DNA of 64,000 nucleotides, from the NCBI RefSeq assembly GCF_921293095.1, contig NC_060251.1, forward strand, positions 93,606,566-93,670,565, written 5' to 3'. The stretch is from Ischnura elegans (Eukaryota > Arthropoda > Insecta > Odonata > Coenagrionidae). Within the stretch, counting starts at the first letter, position 1; each line of letters opens with the position of its first letter. Of the stretch, positions 22,723 through 32,794 are shown piece after piece. Below the pieces are notes generated by a model. The model made no database searches. It saw only the letters and a list, made by a program, of their open reading frames with translations, and was not told where the DNA came from. The position numbers and the translations under genes are program-made.

Positions 22723-22979
22723 TTATACATATTTTCACAGCATTTTTGATGGTTTTATGCGAGGTACGGGTATCACCAAGTACTCTCGTCTTTTTACTCT
22801 GTGTTGAAAAATTTTCTGACACTCCGGCAAGTATTTAAAATTGCTGCTTTTTGTAGTGTAATAAACAAGTTTTTCGGCAGTCCAATAGTTTGAAGACCTT
22901 GATGGAGTGAATGAGGCACTACTCCTGTGGCGGAGAAAATGATAGGTATTATGTGTACTTTATCTGATTTCCACAATCT
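22709..22979 (-). mobile_element. LINE-G fragment (R2/R4/Dong-like RT C-terminus)
   Basis: A minus-strand LINE end with its (TAA)n tail in the same (TTA/TAA) run that ends SINE-2 on the plus strand, so the two retroposons are tail-to-tail. The 5' break abuts a (TTA)n(TCA)n microsatellite at 22980. Confidence 0.55.
22794..22976 (-). pseudogene. LINE-G RT C-terminal ORF (60 codons)
   Basis: Reads MWKSDKVHIIPIIFSATGVV, then LHQGLQTIGLPKNLFITLQK and AAILNTCRSVRKFF. The pattern 'W....V.IIP...SATG..P..L...L...GL..N....QKA.IL.TC..VR.FL' is the well-known C-terminal signature of R2/R4-type retrotransposon polyproteins. Only this end is present. Confidence 0.65.
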
Positions 22980-23020
22980 TTATTATTATTATTATTATTA
23001 TTATTATCATCATCATCATC
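22980..23020. repeat. (TTA)n(TCA)n compound microsatellite
   Basis: About nine ATT units followed by five ATC units. Confidence 0.95.
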
Positions 23021-23039
23021 TTATAATTTTACATTTATA

Positions 23040-24352
23040 ACTATCTTTTTGGTCAGTACTAATCAAAACTACGCAATTCAAAGCACTGTAGAGTCATTAT
23101 AACCATTATTGATAAAAAGTTGACTTTAAATTATCACAATAAAACCATACCTCGCTAAAACTGTAGCTACGTTTCATTTCGAGATGTTTGTAGGTAATCA
23201 TATCCAACCCTGAATTTTCCCATTTTTTCCTCAATTATTTCTCCCAATCCCATTTATTTATTCCTCAATCACAAAACATAATTCTTACAGCATGGTGACA
23301 TTTATGGAGCCCTGACTGATTATTCGTTTGAGGTCTTACCGAAATTTAATTAAACTTGGTCATAAATTGCTACTAGCGTAAATAAAGTGTTTTAAAGATG
23401 TAAAACGAAAAGAGGATGGCAGCCACAAGAGACTCACAGGCCGCGCGTAAGGCTTGAAGTGCTTGCACCATAGGGTAGTTTCCTTCATCAAAGAAAACGA
23501 AAGGCATTGATTGCGATTAGTTATCAACCATTAGTGTATTCATGATATACAAATTATTTGGTTTTAGAAATCCCAGTTTAGACGAATGGCAATGGTCAAT
23601 TTTAACCTCATTTGAAAAAGACCAGATTGGCGCCCATGATATGCCACTCCACGTGACGTCGCAGGGACATAGTTTCTATACGAGAAGATAGCAGTTTTAC
23701 ATCGGCTGAGATTACCAATGCATGCATGAGGCAAAGACTTCAGGGAAACATGCCTTAATAATCACCTATTAAAACTGCCCAAGGTCGGAAGGTTTCCTTC
23801 GTTTAATATGGTATTAATAATCCTTATTTAAGCCAAGCGCTACCTGCTAGCAGGGTACTCCGCTACCTCGCCCCAAGGTCACCTCACATGCGGCAGCGGG
23901 AGCCAGAACGACGTCACACGGAGTTTTCCTCGCATTCATACTTACCCATCGCCTTTTCGCGCGCTTGAAAATTTTCACTTTTCATTTAATCGCTAAAAAT
24001 AGATATCGTCATTTAAAAACCTAAAATCGTGAAATACGTACTCTCAGAGTAATAATCTTTCGATTTAGGCAATAAAAAAATAATAGGAAAACACCCTATT
24101 GAGAATGGATATCTTTCAGAGTGAAACGGAGAACATCATTTTAAAACCCCACTATATTTCCAGGTCCAACAGAAACGATGAATTAAGAGAGAGAGATATT
24201 CTGCCGAACGGGTAGGAATGGGAGTTCGTTTTTCTCCCAAAAATGAGGGACTCCAATAAAGTTGATGCGGAACTTCGCCAGATTATTTCCTTTTCATTCC
24301 CCGCTGCACGTCTATTGAGGTGGTTCGCCAGGTGGAATGTAGACATAGATTA
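23040..24352 (+). mobile_element. Chimeric repeat X, copy 1 (unknown 5' part plus LINE-A end), split by M copy 4
   Basis: 23040-23350 matches 26270-26570 (shared GTCATTATA, TTGACTTTAAATTA, ATTTCGAGATGTTTGTA and ATTCGTTTGAGGT landmarks). Both run straight into the LINE-A RT-end region (here 23355-23469: GCTACTAGCGT..., CAGGCCGCGCGTAAGGCTTG). The LINE-A part continues after the M element at 24101 (GAGAATGGATATCTTTCAG) to its tail at 24352. Confidence 0.7.
23470..24100 (+). mobile_element. M element, copy 4 (nested in LINE-A)
   Basis: Begins ATAGGGTAGTTTCCTTCATC and ends GGAAAACACCCTATT. It lies between LINE-A halves GCTTGCACC and TGAGAATGG. Comparison with the unbroken LINE-A string GCTTGAACAATTGAGAATGG suggests a 2-bp (AT) duplication or none. 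The CRE-like block reads CACGTGACGTCG here. Confidence 0.85.
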
Positions 24353-24929
24353 CTCCCTAATCCTTTCTAACCCAGAGCCACTTCAGGGAGAAATCAAATT
24401 TCAAGATTTTTCATTTTGAAAACTTGAAAATTTTCCATCAAATCATGTTTATCATGGTAGCTAAATATTTCATCGCTAAAATTTACACCACAAAATAATG
24501 TCTAGTTTTGATATTCCCCGAATAGGGCTGAAAATTTATACATTTTTGATATTGCTTAGAAGCAACACTGGGTTATTAAGGTTTAAGGCGGGCTAATTCC
24601 AATGTGACCAGAAGAGGTTCGTGTGTCTTCGAAAGTACGGATGGTATAAAAAAAATAAATAAAGTGTCTTCGTCCAACAGGAGTGAGGACTTCCAAGCAG
24701 GAAAATACGATTTGGACTTGGCTGGGTGGTGTGGGTCTTGGAGAGAAGAAGGCAATGCTTTTAAGTCGGGAATGCTCTTTTCTCGGGATGAGGTCGAGGT
24801 GGTTGACGGGAAGTACTAGGTGGAGTGAGATCCTTTCATTTCGGGGCTGGAGATGGGGAGGAAGGGGGCATTTCGAGGGGAGCGAGGCGCCAAACAGATA
24901 GTATTGATCACCATCATAAGTCAACAACC
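24353..24929. other. Unassigned DNA
   Basis: Several overlapping ORFs (24583-24957 minus, 24604-24901 plus) in a moderately GC-rich patch; none shows a recognised domain. Confidence 0.4.
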
Positions 24930-25150
24930 AATAGAAAGGTTTGTCGCAGCTCTCCATTCCTCTCTCCTATCCGCAAGCCTTTTCATAGCGACGCATTTCT
25001 TTAATTTTACATACTTTACAACCTGTACTGTGTAACTCATTCGGGAAAGTCCCATGCCCTTTTTCCCGTGCACCTATCCTTCTACAATTGTTTTCATCTG
25101 GGCATCATAACGTGGCCAACTAAGTTGTACCATCTCCTGGCGTGGTAGTA
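24930..25150 (-). mobile_element. LINE-E 3' relic
   Basis: Shares the CAACCAATAG..GGTTTGTCGCAGC, CTCTCCTATCCGCAAGCC and AACTCATTCGGGAAAGTCCC blocks with the LINE-E copies at 41.4 and 54.8 kb, which on the minus strand encode the G[KR]GRPR / YVAMKRLA..R.EWR.ASN C-terminus. Confidence 0.6.
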
Positions 25151-25459
25151 TTGATGAGAGTGAGATGAGAGTGAATTATCACCTCTGTTTTACTTTTAAA
25201 TCCTAAAATCTTCCCAAATCGGTGGAGGGCGGTTGATATGATCATCGTATATGATATTCAAAAGGAACTAAAAACATCAGGATTGGTACCAGGCACAGAT
25301 TTAATTATGCTATTTTACGTATTCTACGCCAGGATTTCAATTGATATGTACGCGAAAATATGTAAGATAGTAAATATTTAAATGAAATTATAGGCTTGGG
25401 GAGAAAGTTTCCGTTGACACATTTTATATTTTGAGAAAATACATAAAAATTGCTTACTT

Positions 25460-26014
25460 TTGCATCCATTTTTTCCTAGAATATCCATAAACGAAACCCC
25501 GTTTCGTCGCCGGCCGGTTCCCTCGATCCCCGTCCGCGCCGATAACGCCAGCCGTCTCCACCAGGGGACGTACGATCTAACACCCCCTCCTCATCTCCTC
25601 CCCGAGTGCGACCGACTACCGTGCAGGAAGGAAGCAGCCGACGTTTTGACGGCTTCACACCGCTTCTCTTGCAGTAGCAAGTGCATCGTGAAGTCTCCTT
25701 TCGCTCCTTTTATTTCGCAAAGAGCATCCGACGACGACGATGCTGCGGCTACTGTATCGGTCTTGTTTTCAACCCCCTACCCCCGCAGAACTCGTCGGGA
25801 GCTCGCAGAGTTTAGTCCCATCGCGATGGAGAGGAGATTTCAACCGATGCATATCCCTGTTTGGTGTCAGAGTGAAAAGCAATCGCCGGTCTTCGTCCCG
25901 AGATACGCCGGTTCTCACGAATCGATGCACGATAATTACTTCAAGACGACGTTTTCTAGAGGGGCAATGACCACAGAGCAGGGATTTTGGGAATTAACCA
26001 AGAAGTATTTATAA
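25460..26014 (+). CDS. Unrecognised 184-codon ORF in a CpG-rich block
   Basis: The GC/CpG-rich patch 25495-25960 carries the longest unassigned frame of the window. It opens at a TTG with no ATG near the start; the first in-frame ATG is only about 120 codons in (GCGATGGAGAGG, 25825). The translation is rich in R, P and S with a DDDD stretch and no recognised domain. GC-rich DNA yields long frames by chance, and a 60-codon frame is also open on the other strand. It may instead be a promoter/CpG island or 5' exon of a host gene. Confidence 0.2.
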   Translation: MHPFFPRISINETPFRRRPVPSIPVRADNASRLHQGTYDLTPPPHLLPECDRLPCRKEAADVLTASHRFSCSSKCIVKSPFAPFISQRASDDDDAAATVSVLFSTPYPRRTRRELAEFSPIAMERRFQPMHIPVWCQSEKQSPVFVPRYAGSHESMHDNYFKTTFSRGAMTTEQGFWELTKKYL

Positions 26015-26269
26015 AAATATTTACAGATGGAAACTTAACACCGGTTCATAGAAAAATGGCAATAATTATCCTTAAGGCGGATTTTACGTGAGATTCCAGT
26101 AAACGTTCATTAATACAAAAAATTTGCGCGGAAAAACATGAAATTTACGCGAAAATTAGCTTAGGGATCGGTCGAATACGAATAATCGGAAAAATTAGCG
26201 TGAAAACTTGGAACTCGCAGTCTCGTGATCATTTGTTTTCAACCAAGAATATTTCTTTGGCTTTCCTAT
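26015..26269. other. Unassigned AT-rich DNA
   Basis: No gene or repeat recognised. Confidence 0.4.
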
Positions 26270-26965
26270 CTTATGCTTGTAAATTTTTAAATATTGCTTT
26301 CATTGGTACCTACTTATCGAAACAGCCCAATTAAAAGCTCTATAGTGTCATTATATCCATTGCAAATTAAAAATTGACTTTAAATTACGTCAGTAAAATA
26401 CTAATGGCAACCATGCTAATGCTGTAAATGCGAATTATTTCGAGATGTTTGTAATTATTCCTATCCCTCATTGATCTCCTTGATTTCTCCCTCAAATAGA
26501 AAATATAACCTTAACATCTTGGCAATATTTGTCATGTCCTGAATTCCTATTCGTTTGAGGTTTTGCAGAAATATTATTTAACTTCGTAAAAAAAAGGCTA
26601 CGGGTGAATACAAAGCGTTACACAGTTGTCAAACGACTTATGCTGGGAGCGGCAAGAAACTCGGAGGCTGCGCGCTGGGCTTAGATTACTTGAGCGGTTT
26701 AGAATTGATATCCTACTGAGCGACACGGAGAACATCATATAGGAACCCAAACATACATACAGATCCGACAGAAACGATAAATTAAGAGAGATATTTTTCC
26801 GAACGGATGGGTATGGGAGTTAGTTTTCCCCGCGAATAGTAAAGGACTTAATAAATGCTAGTCGTAATTTTGTTCGAGACTTTGCTATTTAAATGTAAAA
26901 GGCTGGTGTCCTAACACCCCCTGCCACACGCCTCTTCAGACGGCTTGCAGAGTAGTATGTAGATG
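26270..26965 (+). mobile_element. Chimeric repeat X, copy 2 (unknown 5' part plus LINE-A end)
   Basis: Uninterrupted version of the structure at 23040. The unknown 5' part (26270-26570) is followed by the LINE-A coding end (GGCTACGGGTGAATAC, GGAGGCTGCGCGCTGGGC) and the 3' UTR with CCTAACACCCCCTGCCACAC and tail GTAGTATGTAGATG at about 26965. Confidence 0.7.
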
Positions 26966-27164
26966 AATATTTGTTGATGAAGAAAATTGCTCTTATAAAA
27001 ATTGTAGTGTAACTGAATTAATTTGGAATGGCAACGTCTAACCGATCGAGGGAAAAACATTGCATTTAATCTTTAGCGGATATTATGAATAGATTATTTT
27101 TTGCCTGATGTCGCAGCTATCTTGAGAGAGCCAATTATTATTGTAAAGACTATCACATGGATAG

Positions 27165-27335
27165 GATAAGGGAGAAAGATTGCGGAACCGATAGATTTAA
27201 GATGACTTTTTCCGAGTACAATATGGGACCATAATAATAATGACAGTGCATGTATAAGATAGTTTGTCTAATTATTATTAGTAAGGTAAGCTCTGCATGG
27301 GTATTTTATAGCTTATTATATTTCTTTAAATCCTA
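27165..27335 (+). mobile_element. LINE-B fragment
   Basis: GCGGAACCGATAGATTTAAG matches the LINE-B block seen (minus) at 33.2 and 52.15 kb and (plus) at 62.57 kb; the following TCTGCATGGG block is also shared. Confidence 0.5.
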
Positions 27336-27364
27336 ACATTCTGCATGATTATTTGGTATATTAA

Positions 27365-27650
27365 TACTCATGCATGAATCTCCGCTCAATACTACCACGA
27401 GCGTTTCTTTTTTTATGTGTTAACGGCTGGTGTCACAACACCCTCCGATATATGCCTATGAGGCGGGTTTCGGGGTGGTATGTAGTTATAGAAAAGTTAC
27501 ACTTCATAGTATTGCAATCCCAAGATTGGTATTCTGCTCTCCTCTATTTTACCCTATCCAATATTTTACCTCCCTGAGGCTTTTCTTCCCCTTATCCCTC
27601 GTGATTTTTCCTAGGCCGCTTGCGGGTTGGTACGTAGATGAAAACTCAAG
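27365..27650 (+). mobile_element. LINE-A 3'-end fragments (two tails)
   Basis: Tail 1: GGCTGGTGTCACAACACCCT, then GGCGGGTTTCGGGGTGGTAT and GTAGTTATAG (to about 27490). Tail 2: GGCCGCTTGCGGGTTGGTAC then GTAGATG (27613-27640). Between them is C/T-rich sequence that may be LINE-E debris. Not coding. Confidence 0.55.
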
Positions 27651-28243
27651 AGTAAATACAAAAAAGAGAGCAAATACAACTTGAATGTCTTCAAACGGAG
27701 CACCACCAATATGTACATCAAACCCATCAACTTAGAGGAGCTTGTGGTTAGACTTTACATCGTAAAGTAGGCTAAAACGTCGATAAGTAGTTTTTGTTGA
27801 AACTCTGCAATTTTTGCATCAACAGGATATCTCTCCTGATATGTTGCTATAGTGTGGAATCTTTAAGAGCAGCTTAATTCAGACGCTGGGTTTCTCTATG
27901 CCTTTTCTTCCCTCATGGTGCAAAGGACCTCAAGCTTTGGGTCGAAATCTCTTAAGAAAATTTTTAATGGAGAAAAAGTACCATATTGGTAGATGATATA
28001 TTTTTTATCCCATTGAATCACTCCAATAGCGTGTAAGGATTATCAGGGGGAGGGCGACGTCATTGCATTAGTCCTAACATACCTTGAGTGTCTCTATGTT
28101 AACATGGAATTGTGTCTCATGCTTTGCATATTATTAGCGAATGGCAACCATTGCTGTGACTTTGGGCGACAAGAAAAATCATTCGTGGGATGATCAGTGG
28201 CCTTTCATTGGTAACTAAAGTTAACAATATTTGAATATTTGAA
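27651..28243. other. Unassigned DNA
   Basis: No gene or repeat recognised. Confidence 0.4.
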
Positions 28244-28733
28244 CAGTAAAACTCGTTTATAAATATCACGCATGTAGCGAAATCCCGCCTATAACGAGGT
28301 GAGTTATCGGTCCCTTGGACTTTCCTGTGATCGCCAATGTTAATTTGCCTTCATGTAACCAGTTCGGATGATACGAAACCCCCGCTATTATGAACTATTC
28401 TTTAGGGAATTATTTCCCCTTTTATGAAGAAATTACCTCAATCTTCGCTACTTAACCGTTCCATACCTTACTATCAGTTGCTCTTACGTGTGGCCATCAC
28501 CACATGTCAACTGTTGATCTTAAAATCCTTCCCTTAGCAACGGTTTGATGGGAAGGGTGGGACGATGATTAAATGCTATGGATCTGTTGCTTAAATAAAG
28601 ACGATTTACGAAGTATAAGCCGGCAATCCTGTAATGTAAAGGGCAAAATCCTTTATTATGGATACAACGAAATCCCGTTTATGACAAAACAGGACGATGG
28701 TCCCCTGAAATTCGTTATAAGCGAGTTTCACTG
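28244..28733. mobile_element. pogo/Tigger-like MITE (490 bp)
   Basis: The left end CAGTAAAACTCGTTTATAA and the reverse complement of the right end CAGTGAAACTCGCTTATAAC form inverted repeats of the known pogo-type consensus (CAGT.AAAC.TCG.TATAA). The right flank is TA as expected; the left flank is AA. Sub-terminal GATTTCG/CCC motifs repeat inside. No transposase remains. Confidence 0.75.
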
Positions 28734-28817
28734 TATTTCAATTTGTTATCGGATTAATTTTTGTCGCGAGCTCATTAATGAGTAAATTAGCCACGCCGCA
28801 GTATACATATGATGGGT

Positions 28818-29265
28818 ATCTACATCTACATCTACATAATACCCCGCAAGCCGCCTAAAAGGCGTGTGGCAGGGGGTGTTAGGACACGAGCCGTTTACAG
28901 CTAAAAAAAAAAATTAAGTGCTCAAACGAAGTTGGGACTAGCGTTTATTAAAGTCCTTTATGGTTCGGGGGAAAAATGAATTCGCATATCTATCCGTTCG
29001 GCAAAACATCTCTCTTAATTTATCACTTCTATCGGACCTGGAAATATAGTGTGGCTCTAATATTATGTTCTCTGTGTCGCTCTTAAAGATATCCATTCTC
29101 AATTGTTCAAGCAATCTAAGCCTTGCGCGCAGCCTCCGAGTCTCCAACGGCTCCCAGCCTAATTCGCTTAACATCTGGGTAACACTGTCTATGCGTTTAC
29201 CGAATAGGGTGCTAACTACCCGACCGATTCTACTTTTATTCTCGCTTCCTCCAAATACCATATCA
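28818..29265 (-). mobile_element. LINE-A copy (minus)
   Basis: Tail of repeated CATCTA units at 28818, then the 3' UTR (AATACCCCGCAAGCCGCCTA) and RT C-terminal coding region up to about 29265, where it is 5'-truncated. Confidence 0.85.
28938..29261 (-). pseudogene. LINE-A RT C-terminal fragment (107 codons)
   Basis: The longest intact version of the extreme C-terminus in the window: DSVTQMLSELGWEPLETRRL, then LRLLEQLRMDIFKSDTENI, HYISRSDRSDKLREMFCRTD and SFFPRTIKDFNKR before the stop. This is the standard ending of CR1/Jockey-type proteins. The first 20 or so codons (MVFGGSENKSRIGRVVS) include non-family sequence. Confidence 0.8.
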
Positions 29266-29329
29266 CACCTGCATTCATATTGTAACTTTTTACCCGATGC
29301 GATGGCTGGATTTTACTAGTACGGTCATT

Positions 29330-29630
29330 TTCTTCTCTGTTCGCGGCGAGCGCGGGATCTGCCTATCCCGCGATGGTACCAACCCGGGCGCTGCGCCGTC
29401 GCCGTAGCTGCAGACAAGACGGGAAGTGGAAGGTCGTTAGGACAGGCCTCCACCCCTCCCTGCAGAGAGAGCCTACCCTCCCTCACCTCCCCCCTCTCTC
29501 GGCAGCCCCCGGAATTAATGGCTGCGCTGTCGCCTGATTGCGGCGAATGGAAGAAGCGTGCTCTGCAGAGAAGCCACTCAGCCACAACGGCGGCAAACGA
29601 CGACAAGGTGGTCGGGACAGATTACGCACC
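29330..29630. other. CpG-rich block, possible promoter or first exon
   Basis: Locally GC-rich, with clusters such as GCGGCGAGCGCGGGATC and CTGCGCCGTCGCCGTAG. On the plus strand an ATG in reasonable context (AATTAATGG, 29518) opens 83 codons (AALSPDCGEWKKRALQRS...). On the minus strand 93 codons are open. Neither product is recognised. Confidence 0.25.
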
Positions 29631-29807
29631 TACTCCTCTTCATTTTTTTCACCTCCCATTTTCGTGTTTTTTTTTCTTTTCCGTCTTTCATTCCTTAACC
29701 GTTCCCAACTCCAAAAGTTCTAGACCACCGATCTCCAATGATGGCAGAGTTCGATATTTTTCCGATTGAAACCTGCATCGATGACATTGGCCATAGACCA
29801 TTCCACG

Positions 29808-30104
29808 CAGTGGCGCAGCGAGGGGGATTAAACCCCAGAGCTCAGAGAAATTTTAAAGTTTAATCCATTTTACTTAATTGGATTGATATTACTAATAGAA
29901 TAGAATAGTGTGAGGATTAATAAAATACCCCTCAGAAAGCCGTAAAACTCACAATTTTGAATCGTTTATCTTAAAATTCCGCAATTTAATAATCTCGCAC
30001 CTAACGCTCATCCTGGTGAGTATTTCATACCACCACACACCCCGGTATTAGTTACACCTAAACCCACCCCACCCCCCCAGCCTTAATTCCTGGCTGCGCT
30101 CCTG
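29808..30104. mobile_element. hAT-MITE1, copy 1 (297 bp)
   Basis: Ends CAGTGGCGCAGCGAGG and, reverse-complemented, CAGGAGCGCAGCCAGG. The interior is near-identical to 31648-31949. 8-bp flanks ATTCCACG and ATGCCATG agree at 6 of 8 positions, fitting a decayed hAT duplication. Confidence 0.8.
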
Positions 30105-30542
30105 ATGCCATGAAGTCTGGTTTACCCATCGCTTCCCTTATTTCGTACATGGTCATGCCTTCAACATTTCCCACTTTTGTAACAGGACACTCTTTAATTC
30201 TAATATAATACTTAAATAATAAAAAAATACTTTATACTCAAAGAGAGCGAGCTAAATTTCACTTTTTCTCTTGTAAACCACTACGCCTTGCAAGAAATAC
30301 GGGTTAGTTATTATCAAAATTTTTAGTTTACTCACCAATTAATGGTTACCATTTGTTGATTAATATTGTGTTTGTGTCGTAAACTAGGAAAGACAAGGAA
30401 CAAGGAAAAACAAGGGTAGTGAACGAATATTTATTAAGATATTTCACCGATTAAGTAGGTTTGTTCGGAATATTTACGAAGTATTCTGGCAGTCTCCCCT
30501 CCCTTCACATCGACATCCCTCTATCCCCCATCCTATCTCTTT
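30105..30542. other. Unassigned AT-rich DNA
   Basis: No gene recognised. Confidence 0.4.
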
Positions 30543-31209
30543 AATAGGGTAGTTTCCTTCATCAAAGAAAACGAAAGGCATTGATTGTGATTCGTTACCC
30601 ACCATTAGTGTATTCATAATACACAAATTATTTGGTTTTAGATATACCGGTTTAGACGAATGGCAATGATCAATTTTATCCTCATTTGAAAAAGGCCAGA
30701 TTGGCGCCCATGCGATGCCACTCCACGTGACGTCACAGGGACCAAGTTTCTATACGAGTAGATAGGAGTTTTACATCGTCTGAGATTACCAATGCATGCA
30801 TGAGGCACAGAGCTCAGGGAAACATCTCTTAATAATCACTTATTAAAACTGTCTAAGGTCGGAAAGTTTTCTTCATTTGATAAGGTATTAATAATCTTTA
30901 TTTAAGCCAAGCGCTACCAGCTAGCTGGGTACTCTGCTACCTGCCAGCATCCTGCGTCGTATCAGCGCTCAAAGCCTCGCCCCAAGGTCACCTCACTTGC
31001 GGAAGCGGAAACCAGAACGACGTCACACGGAGTTTTCCCAGCATTCATACTTAGCCGTCGCGTTTTCGCGCGCTTGAAATTTTTCACTTTTCATTTAACC
31101 GCGAAAAATAGATATCGTCATTTAAAAATCTAAAAGCGTGAAACACGTACTCCAGGAGTAATAATCTTTCCATTTAGGCAATGAAAAAATAATAGGAAAC
31201 CACCCTATT
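30543..31209 (+). mobile_element. M element, copy 5 (full length)
   Basis: Full 667-bp copy from AATAGGGTAGTTTCCTTCAT to GGAAACCACCCTATT, with an intact CACGTGACGTCA block (30724-30735). It abuts LINE-D at 31211. Confidence 0.85.
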
Positions 31210-31210
31210 C

Positions 31211-32125
31211 AAAGTTTGGCCTACTCCCTTCCAATCTATCTAAATATCCTATCTTTTCCCTTCCTCTCCCTCGTTTACCCTACATTCTTACCTCTAACAC
31301 TATTTTCAACATCGCCGCTCAGCACTCGCCCCATCCATACCTTCTGTCTCCTCCGCATCTCATCTATAAGCTGCTTCTCCTCACGCCACGTCCAACATTT
31401 CGTCGTTCCTCCCCCTCTCTGTCCACTTCATCTTCTCCATTATTCTCCGCATCCATATCTCGAATGCCTCCAGTCTTTCCTCATCCACCTTCCTATGCTT
31501 CCGCACCGTAAAAGCTATTCTCAAGATCAGACTTATCACTAGCCTTTTCTTTAACATCTTACACAGGTAACGATCCTCTCCTTACTGCTATGCCTGTTTT
31601 CTTCGAATTTTCTGCCCAAATAGTTGAATTTCTCTATCTACGCTAGCCAGTGAAGCAGCGAGGGGGCGGTTTTAGGGATTAAACCCCCCCTAGAGCTCAG
31701 AGAAATATTTAAGTTTAATCCATTTTACTTAACTGAATTGATATTACTAATAGAACAGTGTAAGGATTAATAAAATATCCCTCAGAAAGCCGCAAAACTC
31801 ACCATTTTGAACCATTTATATTAAAATTCCGCAATTCATTAATCTCGCACCTACCGCTTATCCTGGTGGGTAATCTATACCACCACACATCCCGGTATTA
31901 GATGCACCTAAATCCCCCCCCCCAGCCTTAATTCCTGGTCGCGCCCCTGGCGCTAGCTATTTCCCTCCTACTTTTACCTTGAGTCTCATATTCAAAGCTC
32001 ACGATGGTTTGCAAAACCACATATCCATGGTCTTCTTGTGATTAATCTTCATACCATACTCCACACAACACTTGTCTAACGCATCCACCAGAGCCTGCAA
32101 CCCTCTCGCTGGCCACTCGCCTTTT
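31211..32125 (-). mobile_element. LINE-D relic, split by hAT-MITE1
   Basis: Minus-strand coding remains: RLEAFEIWMRRIMEKMKWTE, KKRLVISLILRIAF and, beyond the MITE, LQALVDALDKCCVEYGMKIN, HKKTMDMWFC and KVKVGGK. These align with 16.0-16.6 kb and extend further 5' into the region before the C-terminal domain. Many stops and frameshifts. Confidence 0.75.
31648..31949. mobile_element. hAT-MITE1, copy 2 (302 bp), nested in LINE-D
   Basis: Ends CAGTGAAGCAGCGAGGGG and, reverse-complemented, CAGGGGCGCGACCAGG. Flanked by ACGCTAGC (31640-31647) and GCGCTAGC (31950-31957), a 7/8 TSD. Confidence 0.9.
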
Positions 32126-32654
32126 TCTTTTAACTCTTACATTACGATCCTCTCACCAGCTCTTTACTGTTAATGAATGCATCGAGTCGATATTGACTTG
32201 TATAAATAATCTCGACCTTTATAAGAACCCTCGCAAACGGAAGAAGAAAAGGTACCATTTAAAATAATGACTTCTGAGCTCAACTTGAAGTGAATATATT
32301 TGTGTTCCACGCGTCAATATCTTCAGCAATACTCCGTCTTGGAGAGATCACATTTTGTATGTTACCAAACAAATTAATGCTTCTCTCCATCAATTGAAAT
32401 TCCATACAGGTCTGCCGCCAATCCAGGAACGAAGTCAACTTGTCACCTTATTGCTTTTTACGCACTTCGACTGCATATCCCATGAATCGCGTAAGTCCCA
32501 AAAATCCCACTTGGGGAACATTCGGCTATCTTGGAAGATCGGCTGCCATCTTGGATTTCGTACCACGCCTTTATGCGCTAGAAGCACCAGGCTATGAAGC
32601 ACATGTCCAGTACTAATTAAGACTGAAATTTTTCGGGCAGCGGAAGAAGGCGAT
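32126..32654. other. Unassigned DNA
   Basis: An 80-codon frame at 32355-32597 has no recognised motif. Confidence 0.4.
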
Positions 32655-32790
32655 AAAAGACAAGAAGCGTTCGAAACGTGGGTGAGGAGGAGGATGGAGA
32701 AAGTGAAGTGGACGCAGAGGAGGAGGAACGACGAAGTGCTAGACGTGGTGGGCGAGGAGAGGAAACTCCCAGAGATGATACGAAGCAGTT
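32655..32790 (+). mobile_element. LINE-D fragment (plus)
   Basis: Plus-strand frames read RQEAFETWVRRRMEKVKWTQ, then RRRNDEVLDVVGEERKLPEM, the LINE-D 'EAFE.W.WRRMEK..WT.R..NEEVL..VGEER.L...I' block. It runs into LINE-B at about 32795. Confidence 0.65.
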
Positions 32791-32794
32791 ACGG

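Noticed and set aside
22980-23020. Regular ATT/ATC repeats considered as a CRISPR-like array
   Set aside because: It is a trinucleotide microsatellite with no repeat-spacer structure; nothing in the window resembles CRISPR.
31216-31542. Plus-strand 108-codon hydrophobic ORF resembling a membrane protein
   Set aside because: It is the antisense of LINE-D coding sequence; the hydrophobic look comes from reading complementary charged codons.
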